Assembly (NCBI GenBank): GCA_950106755.1
Contig: OX467086.1
Location: 28,972,001-29,036,000 of the forward strand
DNA length: 64,000 nt
Source: Climacium dendroides
Taxonomy: Eukaryota > Streptophyta > Bryopsida > Hypnales > Climaciaceae
Direction of reading: 5' to 3'
The position numbers and the translations under genes were made by a program. Below, in pieces: positions 1 to 12,136 of the stretch; position 1 is the first letter of the stretch, and each line of letters opens with the position of its first letter. The notes beneath the pieces were generated by a model, which was not told where the DNA came from, searched no databases, and saw nothing but the letters and a program-made list of their open reading frames with translations.

Positions 1-3000
1 GCTCATAAGCATTAGTTTCTTCGTCAGCGGAAAGCATGGCCTCCACATCAGAAGTGTCATTCTCTGTTGCTTTTGCTTCTGAGGCTGCTCTAGCCATCTA
101 TCTGGGCATTCCGAGTACCAGCAGTTCATAACCCCCCAAGTTGAAGAATCCAAAACTAATGAAAGACACAATGGGTGACTTTAGTGTTATCAATCGATGT
201 CTCAGTTGTAGTAAAAAGCTTGAAACGAAACGTCATACCTGAGAAATTTGAGCAGGGTCTGAAGATCGACTGGCAATTAGCCGAGCATAGGCAAGTAATT
301 GTGCTGGAAAACCATCCTTCCTTACTGGAAACCGCTGTGGCCTGCTTTAGTCAAAGATCCAAACTCTACCTTCCCAAAGTAGAGAGAAAGAAAATGATAA
401 ATAAATAAATCAAATTCCAACGTACACAATTGCAATGACCTTGAAAAAGTGAACTTTAGACCGTCGATTCCAAGTGGACTTATAGAGTGAAATTGACATC
501 AAATGCGAAGGATACGAAGAAAGGCCTTGTTCTTTTAACGCAGTCAACTTGACCTCGTATGAAGGGTCCTCATTGTCTAAATCCATTTCGAGCTCCACAG
601 AATCATGTGCGTTGAATTCAGACGGAATGAAGCCATACGCGAGGAGAAGCTCTCCGCTTGGTCGTTTACCGTAAGAAATGAAGACCTGTTCCAGATATCT
701 TGCTGAGACACGTTCGCATACTTGGGTTGTGGCAGTATAATACCCTTCTCGAATCCAAATTCAAATCTATTGCATAATTAATAGACGATGGCAAATACAG
801 CCAAAAATAATGCGGAATTTGCAAGTCTGTATCCCCCATACCTGTTCTCCAGATTGATAAGCACGGTCTGTGACAAACAGAACTGACTTTCCGTTGCTCT
901 GATCGAAATCCAAAAAAGCATCTACCTGCAAATTCCCTGACGGTGCTTCAGTGGCCAGAAACCATCATTATCTCTTCTGTGGCAATCAGAACAATTTTCA
1001 AAGATGCAGACTCAAAGGGAAAGGTAGCACAAATTGTCTAATACAAGATCCTTGCTCCATTTTTGCCCCCCAAAATTGATATTATCCAGACCGTCGAGTA
1101 GTACCTGAGGGTTGTGATTCAACATGTCGGCCCAGGGTACAAGGGCAAGTTTTCCGAGTGACGGCAGTCTTACCTGTAAAATTCACAGAAATCTTTAGTT
1201 AACAGAGATTCTCTACGTTTCACTTACATGCTAAATGTGAGATTTCAAGCATGTCTAGAGCTAACTTCCATTACACTCGACAGCTGATTTCCAAAATTAA
1301 CACGACATACGACGACGACCTGTAAAAATTGTCAATAGACAGGAAGAATAAGGTGAGAACTTACCAGTCGGGAGAAGAGAATACCAAAAGCCCATTTGAA
1401 TGCCTCCAAAGTATACACCTGGGGATTTTCCAAATGTCAAAGCTTTAAGTTTTCTTGCAACGGGGTACTTCATTCCTATATATTCTTACAGTCGTAGCCA
1501 TAAGCAATCTCATACATAAACAGTGAGTTCCTGACGCAACGGAAGACTCATGTAGCTTACCAGACAGAAGAGATCGTACCGAGAAATGTTTGAAATACCT
1601 GAGACGGAAAGACTTCAGGATGCTTGGAGAAAATCGTTGCCCGGAGATCCCGATATCTGTTCAAAAACCTCAATCCTCTTAGTGATCCACACGCAGCTTG
1701 CCATGAAGACTTCTTCAGGACCGATTGCAAACTAATCTGCCCTTGAGTTCCATGCCGGTTTGGAAGAAAGGTGGTACATATCCTTACGTTTCTGTCACAT
1801 CTCTGATACACTCCAGGGCTTTCTCTCTGACTGGTGAAGCAGTTAACCAAATGTTGACTTCATCCTCGGTCCTGTTCAAAACCCCATCAACAGGTCTGTT
1901 TAAGGAAATGTGTTAACGATTTTTATTTGTCAAAGTATCAGTGCCAATTGAATCCTTGACTGAGCTAAAGTGGAAATTTGCGACCGGAGGCTACTTAGAT
2001 TCATATGCTGTAGCAGTAAATGCTTCATCACTAACCACTGCAAGATGGACGAAGGCGTCTTTGGCAAGGTAACGAAGTAAGGAAACCAACGAGATGCCTT
2101 TCCTCGACTGGCCTCACTTATGAGAAAAACTGCCAGTGTGGGCCATTCTGGAAGTCCAGCCTCCCTGATTATCTTTCCTGTTTCAGCACAACCCCACTCC
2201 TGCCCCGGCGCGTGTCAGGACATAGGTAAAATGAATAGGCCTGTCGTCTACATGAGCACTTCTCCTGCGCAAATTTAATGCCCACCCTCCGGACGTGTTG
2301 CAAATGAGATGATTACAACTATCCACAACAGCAAATATTGAGAGAAACGCAAAGCCTGAAAACACAGCAACCACATTACAGCAAAATAATTATTCAAAGT
2401 ATAGAAATAATGTTTCACTCAATTTTAACCCCTAAGTGCCTAAACAGCCACAAGTGGCCACTTCCACATCTTTAGGGCTTCAAATAAATCATTTAGCAAA
2501 ATATATCTATAGAACGAAGAAACCATGCCCAAACAATTAAAAAACTGTACTGGAAATTAATACAATTGCCTATGAGATTCAAAAATGAATTTTTCAATTT
2601 TTTAGTTTAGGCAATATATAAGGCGTGGTGATGGCAAGGGATCATAATAACACCTGCAGAACCAACTCACCGAATCAGTAGAAATAAGAAGCCTTGATGG
2701 CACAAACAACAGTCGTTCACCCTGACGCAGGCTTTGCGTTGCCACAAGGCCCCTGCCTCCAGAATCTACTCTGTCCAATACCAGCTTCTGTTTCGCAAGA
2801 CCTTCATTGGTTAACCAACCTTGTAACAACGATCCGTTCTCAATAGACTGAGGCTCGCATCCCCAGCTCACACCCGTCCTCTTCCTACAATACATTCAAA
2901 ATTGCAAGTTTCATAAGATCGTTCCCCAATGGGACGTATAACGCAATGTCTCAGACTCTAATAAACAACGTGCACTTCCGAGGTTCAGGAGTCAACTTCC

Positions 3001-4087
3001 TTTGCGAGCGAATTGAAAAAATATTAAAAGGTAAAATCCACTTCATTGCGTGGACGTAAGCTGTTCCAAAGAAACCTGCTTTATCTATAAATAAAACGAG
3101 CAAATCCGACAAGCGATACTTCCTCCCTTGATTTCCAGTTCCGAATCTGAGAAACTGCTCTTAGAATTAATGGCACTTCGTTGCTTAATAAGGGATTTCG
3201 TCACATTCCAAGCTGCAGCTGAAACCTATCCATAAATCCCGACAACGCAGGAGGCTCATTTGAAGTAATTGCTTCGTGTAGAAGCGTAATTACCTATAAA
3301 CGACGAGATTCAGCTTCCCCTGGAGTCACAATTGGAGGTCACTACGCTAAATAGCTGAACTACAGAGACTACTAACAACTCTGAAATCTGAATGACAATG
3401 TGAAAGATCTGTGCTATCTCTGATGGTTTGCAGGTTTGCAGAAACCGTACTATCACTAAGACAAGAAGATGAAAGACATTGTTTAAATTTCATATGCGTA
3501 CACAATCCAGCAGACATTGTAAGGAGATACGTGGAGTGACATATAGGAACAAAAATTGCTACTAGTAATTGCTACTTGTAATTAATCTCTTTTCAACTAA
3601 AACTTCGGTAAAGGCACGAAAACATCATAATTCGATCAGTTCTTGTTGTGCAGACTTTTTAGTGAAACGAATCAAATTGCCTAATCAAATATTTCTCAAA
3701 ATTCCGAGTTGCAGCCGCAACCATCCATACACTCAGACGGCGATCACAATGCACGACAACGCAGGAGATTCATTCGAGGGAATTGCTTAGTGTAGCAGCA
3801 TAACCTGTGACTAATCTAAGAATTAGGTCAAGACATGGGATATTTTCTGAAACTGTGGAGCTTTTACTGTAAAGGCGGTGTAAATGCGGGGAGAAGGCAA
3901 AAAAAACGAGAATCAGAGGTGATAGGAAATACCGGTCTTTCTCCTTCTCCTTAGCGCTCTGCAACGAAGAGACAAGAATAGGAGAGATGCACAGAGATGG
4001 AGATGAAGGGAGAGAAGGAGCAGAGAGTGCCGCCGGGGGCAGAAAGGAGGAACGGAGGCCAACGGCGTTGAATGCCAGGGCGGCCAT
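1..4087 (-). CDS. SET-domain protein, Rubisco LSMT family (spliced, 3' end outside window)
   Basis: Predicted chloroplast lysine N-methyltransferase of the Rubisco large-subunit methyltransferase family, resembling the Arabidopsis AT3G07670 type. Exons read from the minus strand by family similarity and GT-AG borders: 2671-2884, 2036-2199, 1788-1871, 1599-1656, 1365-1418, 1105-1173, 842-925, 516-685, 239-341 and the window edge to 97. Seen motifs include LPEWPTLAVFLISEAS, FKWAFGILFSRL, VPWADMLNHN (the NH of the SET cofactor pocket) and the GEQVFISYG stretch, with YGFIPSEFN after it. Exon 1 probably starts at 4087 (MAALAF, then a Ser/Pro-rich, acid-poor stretch like a plastid transit peptide). 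Its donor site was not resolved; exon 2 needs an upstream exon ending in phase 2. Introns are short except the first (up to about 1 kb, which holds nothing else recognisable). The remaining C-terminal substrate-binding part lies beyond base 1. The family call is firm; the substrate is not known from sequence. Confidence 0.88.
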
Positions 4088-4800
4088 GGCGACGTCGTTG
4101 ATTGATCTTCTGAAAAAAGAGCACAAAAAAATAATTCAGGATTGCGAGAGCAGTTAAACTACGGAAGGAGATCCTCCATCGTCATTCCGGTGCCGCAAGG
4201 CGAAATTGGAGCAGGAGATTGTTGTCGCAACACGTCGCCTAGTGCTGCTCTGAAGGCGCAGAAGGAGCAGAAGCTCAAAGCCCAGACGCTTGAGGTCTTG
4301 AAGGGCCTATCCACTTCCCTCGTCCCTATTTCACATCCCTTTCCAGAATTTGGCATCTCGACCTACGCCTCATCCCCCCGTCAAAATGTGATTGCTACGG
4401 TTCACTAATTACAACCAAGCATAATTACAATTATTAATTATTTTAATAAGATACTAATCCCACTCTAGCGTGCATTATTTGGACAACATATCTAGTTGTA
4501 CCAAAAAACAGTAGGGATCATGTTCTCATAGACTCTCTTGTTTTGATTGTATACATCTTGTGTAATCAATATTTAGTTTTAGATGAGGCTTTTTTGGTTT
4601 AAATGTAGGTGTCGCATTTTAGGCAATGTTGATAATGGATGTACATACCTTTTTGGTAAACAAATTAATTCAAATTATGTGAAATCCCAAACTAATATGG
4701 ATGAATGTTGAATGAATGTGCTCTAATTAGTGTAAACATATAAATGAGGTTTAAATGATTGGATGGATGAAGATAGAAGTGGATGAAAGTTGCATAAAAG
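4088..4800. other. 5' flank of the SET gene and AT-rich spacer
   Basis: About 350 bases of mixed composition next to the SET gene start are likely promoter and 5' UTR of that minus-strand gene. A minus-strand ATG at 4126 is in frame with the preferred start and would add 13 residues. No clear TATA box was identified. From about 4410 the sequence becomes AT-rich and shows no gene. Confidence 0.4.
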
Positions 4801-5342
4801 TTACATCAGGAAAAGCCTTCCATTGCAACAATATTGTTGCAATACTGTTTCAATGCTTGAACAATGAAAACATACTATTTTTAGTACTTCATTAATACAA
4901 TTTCATTGGAAGGTGTATCCTATCCATTGAAAATATACTATTGCAATATTGCAACCATTAGATGGGATTTGAGGCCTGTAGAGGGCTGTTTCGGGCATGT
5001 TCCCTCATTGTTCCCCCCGCATTGCCCGCAATAAGGGATTGGCCGGCTATCAAGGAAAAAAATTCAAAAAATAATAATAAATAAATAAATTTAGTTCTTA
5101 GAATGCAAAAAGAATTGGAAAAAAATTTAGTTTTTTTCTTCCAAAAATGACGTGGCCAGGATCAACCTGCTCCATTGTCATTGCTCTGTCACTGCTGCAG
5201 TGCACTGCAACGAGTTCCCCTCCATGACAACTCATCACCTTCTAAAGGCCTCAAATCCCATCTAATGATATGCTTTTAGTACTCTACTATTCAAGCATTG
5301 AAGCAATATTGTTGCAATTGGAGGATATTTTCCTGATGTAAA
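4801..5342. mobile_element. Foldback (MITE-like) element, copy 1
   Basis: The two ends are inverted copies: TTACATCAGGAAAA at the left and its complement at the right, followed on each side by a TTGCAACAATATTG core. A second pair of inverted segments lies further in: ATTAGATGGGATTTGAGGCC near 4955-4975 and its complement near 5248-5268. The middle holds no reading frame. No clean target duplication was found, so the superfamily is not assigned. Related inner segments occur near 8.07-8.33 kb and 11.93-12.14 kb. Confidence 0.6.
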
Positions 5343-6358
5343 TGACAATCAAGGATTGAAAATAGTAAAGACCACACTACATTGAATTTTAACAAAACTA
5401 TTAAGAAATTTTATATTATTAGTACACCTTATGGATTGTCATAAATAATTTTCAAATTACCATGTGTTAATGTTATTATTACAAGGCGCACTAATTAAAT
5501 TAACTCGTGTAGCAATTACTAGGCAATCACTATTTTCATTAGTGATAGAAAAATTCACAGACTTTTATATTATAGACAATTACATTGTTTCATAGCATTC
5601 TATTTGCAAAAAAATATTATAATATCCTCAAATTATTTATCAATTTTTTCTTAAAATTAAAATAAAAGACCATAGTCTTGAAATGAGAATGATTACCCCA
5701 AAACTTATTTCAAAAGTCTCATTTGAAACAACTCTTTCACATTATATTATGTTGCCTTTAGTTTATTTTGTCTTTTAGAATTATCTTCATTTTATTTTCT
5801 TGCTTTTAAATATATATCAAGGTTGATATTTAACAAAAAAATCAAGTTTTTTATTATAAATATTTGAATTTTAATTTATAATGAAATGGGAAAAAATAAC
5901 ATTGTAATTGAATTTCCTTATAATGACTCATATTCAATGGCATTAAAGTTTTGGACAATTTAAAATATAATCAAAATTATTTTAGTAGATGGAAATATAA
6001 TTATGAAATTCAAGATTTAAAAATCCAAATTTCACAATTAATCATTAAGAGTTGTCATTGGACATTGTACAAAAGCAAATTTATGAACTTAAAAACTTAC
6101 AAGTGAAGAATTTTCTTATGTTGAATATCATATTTTTTATTCATCTACAACCATTAAAGATTTTTATGGTATTTTTCTAATCTCTTAAAGGAAGTTTTCT
6201 GATGTCAATGTAATTTTCTATTTATAACAAGATGCAAGAGAATCAATGAAGCCCATTGAATTGGATAAAAGTGAATACATTAAGAGCAATAAAAAATTAT
6301 TTGATTTCGTTTTAATAAGGGATATGAAGTTTTGAACTTGGAAATGAACAATACTAAT
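5343..6358. other. AT-rich intergenic DNA
   Basis: Very AT-rich, no reading frame of note and no recognisable repeat. It lies downstream of the H1-like gene and may hold its 3' UTR. Confidence 0.5.
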
Positions 6359-6901
6359 TTAATTACGTTTGTTTGATGATCTAGATGTAGACCTAGGTGG
6401 CTCGCTATCAGGAACCTCTACTGATGGAACACTATTGGTATAATCCGGTGGCTCTAGTAGTTCGTTTGTGCAATGGCGACCTCTAAATTTTCGGTTGTGA
6501 CCTTTTCTAATATGAATCATGTGATGTCCACGGCGACGGTGATGCCGATGTCTACCATGATGGCGCCTTCCATAATGATGTCTACGACGACGGTGATGGC
6601 GTCTTTTAGAATGTCTTCTATATCTTGAAGAATGGCGTCTATAGTGCTTTCTTCTAGGGACATCAGCACGCACAATAGCTCGTTGCTTTGTAGATTTGTA
6701 AACAACTCCTTTTTGCAAAAGTTTTCCTTCTTGAACAAGTGATTTGAACATCCTAAAGATAAATTTCTTTTTCTTTACATCTAATTTTTCTTCATAAGTT
6801 GCTTCTAGATGCTTGCCTATTTGAAATAGGCTTGCACCTTTTCTTTTTTTCTTCACATGAACAAAAGCTTCATGGATCAAAGCACAATTTGGTAAAACCA
6901 T
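6359..6901 (-). CDS. H1-like winged-helix protein with Arg/His-rich tail (protamine-like candidate)
   Basis: Intronless 180-codon ORF. Residues about 5-72 fit the globular winged-helix domain of linker histone H1/H5: an IHEAF helix, the KKRKGASLFQIGKHLEA segment, a KKKKFIFRMFKSLVQEGKLLQ segment and a short beta wing. Residues about 83-145 are an extreme basic tail of alternating arginine and histidine (RRHH, HHRRRR, HRHHRRRGHH). The last 35 residues are Pro/Ser-rich and less basic (EPPD, SEPPRSTSRSS). Canonical plant H1 has long Lys/Ala/Pro tails, so this is not an ordinary somatic H1. Proteins made of an H1 domain plus an arginine tail pack sperm chromatin in some plants with motile sperm; that role is inferred here. 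The start is the first ATG of the frame. The gene stands alone in AT-rich DNA, and its sustained open frame in such DNA argues that it is real. Confidence 0.72.
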   Translation of the reverse strand: MVLPNCALIHEAFVHVKKKRKGASLFQIGKHLEATYEEKLDVKKKKFIFRMFKSLVQEGKLLQKGVVYKSTKQRAIVRADVPRRKHYRRHSSRYRRHSKRRHHRRRRHHYGRRHHGRHRHHRRRGHHMIHIRKGHNRKFRGRHCTNELLEPPDYTNSVPSVEVPDSEPPRSTSRSSNKRN

Positions 6902-8063
6902 TGTAACAATGTCTTGTCAATCTTAGACAATTTGATATTTACCAATGAAATTGATTGCGTTCCTTGTTACAATTTTCAAGTCAAAAAATTTAAAACCGAA
7001 ACTTTAAAATCTTGTATTGGTATCATGAGGGTAAGTCATATATTTGATTTTGTTTGCTTGATTCTTTACACAATGTCCTTGAAGCTTTGATTCCTAGCTA
7101 AGAGTATTTAGATGAAATGCTAAATTTACTAAATCAAATTTTAAATCTAAAAAAATCTTTATGGTCAAATTTTATAGTTGAAAATCAATGGAATAATTAA
7201 TATAGATAAATATATAATAATTGACTAGCTGACAATGGATAATATAGGAGAATTATATATATTTTTAGACACTTTGAATTTTCAACATAACATAGAATAA
7301 AGTTTAGACTTTCTACTTAGTTTATGAAAAAAAATCATCTTCTTTCTTTACATTTTGAAATTTGATAAGTACTTATATTATAAACTCCAGCTCACTAAAT
7401 TACAATACAAGGCCTAAAATTAGTGAAGAAGATCAATGGATCTATTATACCAATGATGTCACTTTTGAAGAGGCATGTCTTTTCATAACTATGAAAGGTT
7501 ACAAACATATAAAATATACATTGTAAATCTTTAAAACCATAGTAGAATTATGATAGTTTTTAAAAGTCTCAAATTATAATGGGTTCATTATATTTAAATT
7601 CACTTGTAATAATTATTGTTGTAATAGAATTTGAAAAGAAAACTAATTTCCAAAAATAATTAAAAAAAAACACCTAACTACAAGAATTCAAAGTAAATAA
7701 TTATATATGTCTATATGCATATCATATGCATAATCATGATGTTGAAATATCAACTCAATGAACCTAAATTTTTTATTAGAGATGATTGTTTCTATGGTTA
7801 TTATATCCCTTATTTTTCAAAAATAAAAAATAATTTTACATTTTAAAGTCAAATTTTCTAATTTATCACACATAGAAATTTAAATTTTTTTAGTATTGGG
7901 AAGTATCCAAAATTAATGATGTAGAGCTAGAATTTTTTTGTGGTTTGTTTCTAAGTAGGTGGGTATGTTCCTACTAAGGGGCATCTAAAATACATTACTT
8001 ATGTCCTCCACATTTGTGCAAAGAGGGCTCCTTATTCTTTTGGTAAAATTTAATCACTAATTC
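6902..8063. other. AT-rich intergenic DNA, likely promoter side of the H1-like gene
   Basis: AT-rich DNA with short frames only. The 5' flank of the minus-strand H1-like gene should lie at the left end, but no clear TATA or other site could be singled out. Confidence 0.4.
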
Positions 8064-8330
8064 ACTATCATTAAATGAAATTTGAAGCCATTAGAAGACT
8101 GTGGATTCCCATGAGTTCCTATACTGCAAGGAGCTCTAGAAACTCTGCCAAATCAACAGTTTGACATGGCCAAGCCCTTGCTATGTCAAATAATATTAAT
8201 TAATTAATGTTTTAGTTTTTAGTTTTTTAGTTTTTTTAATTTTTAATTTTGACATATTCTCAACCTTAGGAATAAGCTTGAAACAAACCTCTCAAGGCCT
8301 CAAACTTCATCTAATGCAAGTCCTTACAAA
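8064..8330. repeat. Degenerate foldback element, copy 2
   Basis: The left segment (CATTAAATGAAATTTGAAGCC near 8069) and the right segment (GGCCTCAAACTTCATCTAATG near 8302) are imperfect inverted copies. Both match the inner segments of the foldback element at 4801-5342. The outer arms are degraded; sequence near 8420-8470 (TTGTTTCAATACTTG, TTGCAACAATA) recalls the outer arm of copy 1. Confidence 0.4.
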
Positions 8331-9900
8331 TTGCCAAATTTTTTTAATGATTTTCTATTCAACATTAATTTAAGTCTCTTTTTATTTGTTTTTCGTGGCA
8401 AATTATATTTTTTTCATGTAGTATTGTTTCAATACTTGTAACTAGCTAGTTCATAGTATTTGCAACAATACTTTTAGCAATAGATTTTTCCTTTCACTGT
8501 TTGAGATTGTTTTGCTAAAAAATACTCATAGTATTGGCTATCAAATCCTTGTTTTTGCCAAAATGCTACAAAAAAATTACACGTCTCTTATAGTATGAAC
8601 GGGAGTATGAAGAAGTTAATTTGGCTTCCTAATTCATCATAGAGAACATTTGGAAAATAGTGAAAGATTTGTTGCAACACCAAAGCCTCAATCAAAGCAA
8701 GCCAAAGAACATAACAAGAAATGATATAAATAGTTCAAGAAGAATGGGATCAAATATCTCTACAACAATTGCAATTTGCAAGTTTTCATTTCTAATATGT
8801 CTAATGGAATGCAATCTATAATTTTAACAAAGGGTGGCAACACCAGATGGTAGATGTTGTATAGAAAAGATCGAAATTGTTGTATGATTATGAATTTCAT
8901 ACATAATTATATATTTGTTAATCGTTATGATGACCAAGTACTTTTGACTATGATTCCAAAGTAATTTGTAGTTTGGAAATTTTTCCATTTTTTTAGTATG
9001 CTTGAAGTTCATGAACTATTTGTTGAATCTGGATGGGACCAAAATTTGTAAGATTATGTTAACCCATAAACAATGTAGAGGATGTTTTCTAGCCAATGAA
9101 TGATAAAGAATCTCTCCATATAGAATAGAAGTGTAACTATTCATCCTCCAAATTTTGTGTGAATAGGGAAGGTCTTTTCTAGAATTTTGTCTTCCAATGA
9201 GTACTTTTACATTTTTTTAAGCCAACAATTCATGTAGTACCCAAACAAATGATTTCCAAGGTAACCAGCTCATTGTTTAGGGGTTAAACTTATAGTAGAA
9301 CCACCCATAACTAACTGAATAAGCAATTGTGGACATGATGTGGAGTACAATAAGAAAAGAAAATATTTTCATAGGTGTAGAGATAGAAATGAGGGGGATT
9401 GCCAAAATTTGGTAATTCTATCACATGAACTAAAATTACTATGAATTTTGAAAGGCAAAAGTTGGTCTAGATCCATGTTCAATATGTAGACTATTCCAAA
9501 ACCACTCATTTAAGAGACTACTTTTTGTTCACTTTGGCACTCTAAACCAAGTAGATGTGTCATGAAAAGAATGGAGGAATTGATGGTGGGAAATCAAGAA
9601 CTCATGTTTGAAAATTAGTCCCAACTTTTCTTGAATTACAGCCTCCTATTGATTGTTGATGGGTTTGTGGTTGGTAATAGGTGGTTCCACTATGGTAATA
9701 GGTCCAAAAATTGCCCACCTAAGAGTTGAAATTGAATTTTGGGGAGGCTAAGCTTCTTGAAATATTTCTTAGTAAATTTTCCTTGAAAGACAAGTGGAAT
9801 TGCCATCTACCCCTCAAGTTGTTCCATAATTTTTGGAACGTTGTGGAGTTAGTTATGAAATTTTGAAGTTGAAATGGCATAAGGCTCTAAAATCGCCCAC
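8331..9900. other. AT-rich intergenic DNA
   Basis: No supported gene. The reading frame at 8824-9012 is short and has no recognisable motif. Confidence 0.5.
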
Positions 9901-11620
9901 CTCCTAAAATGTGCAGTGTTTGTACATTGCTGAAGTCTATTAAAAAAAAGGTAACAAATACACATAATTACTGTACATTTGAACATGTGGCCGGGTTTAT
10001 AGCCTGTGCAATTTCAGAGCCTTATTGCACTCAAGGTCTCAAACTGCCTCACCCTGCCGCGATGAGTTGGCGTGTAGAAGCCACATGGCCACCTGATCCA
10101 CAACCTGGGACTGCCGTAAGTTATTTCCAAATCCTGGGTAGAAGGACCAGGCAACTCTGGAGTGAAATGCTGCAGAATAGTCGCTCGCGGGCGTGGGGAG
10201 GCCTTCAACAGGGTCGTGGCCGGAGCTTGTTTGCAGGAGACCGCAAACCAGTTCATGGCTGCGGGTAATAACTTATCAAGGTGGGGCGCACTTTGCCCAA
10301 GATAACTTAAGCTTAACACGCTTCGGCCATGCCCAACTTGGCAGGATGTCAATGCTCTTCCGTAGCATAATCTCAAGAAAGATGCCATAAAGAAAAATAC
10401 CACGTAATAAACAGATAGAATAGAGCATATCATGCCAAGAGAAATGGCTTATTACAACGGAGTTTCTCTTTTGAAATGACAGGTTGCCACATGCCCACAT
10501 GTACCTCAGAGTACGTAAGAGTCCCCATCGAAATTACGACGTACAATGGACCTTCCTCCTGGTTTCCTCCCTCGGATTCCAACTGCAATGCGCCATGTGG
10601 CAAAGCAAACACCAGGACGGGGAGCTAGCAACTTCAGCGTAAGCTTATATTATTAGTTTCGCTTCCTCTGAAACTCCACGTACGCCATCGCGCTTTCCCC
10701 GATGATGAGTGTACGCTGCAACTGTACCGAATTTCCAAGTTCCAGACCCCTACGATCCAGATCCCTTGTCGTTGGACGATCGATATTGTGTAAGCTGTCC
10801 TGTCCTGTCCAGTCCTGTCCTGTAACAGCCCCAATCATGCGGCCATGTGGGTAATGTGGGGCTGTTGCCAACGAACCATTTCCTGTCCGTCCCGGAGAAA
10901 CGAAAACGACAGACTCGAGAAGAAATGGAGGAAAAGGGCGCAACGTCCCCGATTACGGCGGAGACTCGGGTTCCACGTACGACACGATCGACCGGTCCCC
11001 AGCTGGAGAGCTCGCCGATGTCGCATGTTGGCTGCAGGCCACCAACGAATTGGAATCCCTCACCTGATGGTCGAACTGAATATATATATTTAATAACTGA
11101 TTAATTAAGTTACTTGACTGTGTGAGGGATTGGGGGTTTGGGGTGGGAGTGGGTGGGGGGCGGTCAGCCACCAGCTCATCAGCGGGCCTCAATTGATGAT
11201 GAGCTTGATCTGAAGTTCAGATACTTTCCTGGAGTTGTGCTCGGGCTCGATCTCTGAAGCAGGCACGGAGTTAACGGGGTGCTCAGATGTTCGAGCCATC
11301 GAGGGCAACTGGAGAGCTGAGCTGCGCTGAGCTGAGCTAGATATTGTAGCCTATTGATTGAAGGAAACCGAACTCCATTAAGATATTTGCGCAGTTCCCA
11401 GCGAAGCTCTGGAGCTCTACGGCCGTCGGATTCTTTGCTGCTGCCGGATGCAGGACATGTGTGAGGTTGGAGGACGGTTTCGGCTGCTCTGTCAGGCACG
11501 GTTTTGCGGGGAGCAATTTTTTTCTTATATTGAACCATTTTGTAAAGAATAAAAATCAAGTGCATTTTTTTCGGCTTTTTATCATAGACTTCCAACTCAA
11601 TTGTTCAGAATATTAAATTT
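9901..11620. other. GC-rich unassigned island
   Basis: Composition changes sharply from the AT-rich surroundings to GC- and CpG-rich sequence. Several overlapping frames exist on both strands (10014-10433 minus, 10847-11104 plus, 11179-11595 minus), but none shows a motif I recognise and they cannot all be coding. A short run of TCCTG pentamers lies at about 10797-10824. The island could be the promoter and first exon of an unrecognised gene, a decayed gene, or an unmethylated regulatory segment. Confidence 0.4.
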
Positions 11621-11932
11621 TTTGATTCAATATTAGTAATGCGAAAAAATTTAACTATAAATTTTCTTCAAATTTCAAGCTAAAAATATTTTAGTCAAGC
11701 AAGGTGTTGAAAACCCGGATTCCTTTACTTCAAATGCAAATATCTTGTAATCCACAAGGTCAAAGTGTATGGAATTTCTTTGACGCAAGAGTCTATAGTT
11801 AGATATGCAACACAACAATTTCTAGAAATTTTTGCACTTTGCAATAGAAATGGTAGTTTTGAGTGGAATTTGATTAAAAAAGAAAGAGGCTTTGGGACTT
11901 TAGAGGTTAAGAAATCATACTCCTCTAGAAGG

Positions 11933-12136
11933 GCATTAGAGAAAATTTGGGGCCTCTATAAGGGCCATTTGATTTTCAGAAATAGTACAAATATAAGAAA
12001 ATAAAAAAACATTTTTTAAAACATTTAAAAAAAATTAACTTTATAAATATCATTATTTTATTTATTTATTTTGTTGTATTTGTATTGTTACCAAAAGTCC
12101 AACGGCCCTATAGAGGCCTCAAATTTTCTATAATGG
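11933..12136. repeat. Foldback element, copy 3
   Basis: Inverted pair: CATTAGAGAAAATTTGGGGC and CTCTATAAGGGCC on the left, and the complement of CATTATAGAAAATTTGAGGC and CTCTATAGGGCC on the right, with an AT-rich loop of about 120 bases. The arms belong to the same family as the inner segments at 4.96-5.27 kb and 8.07-8.33 kb. Confidence 0.55.
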
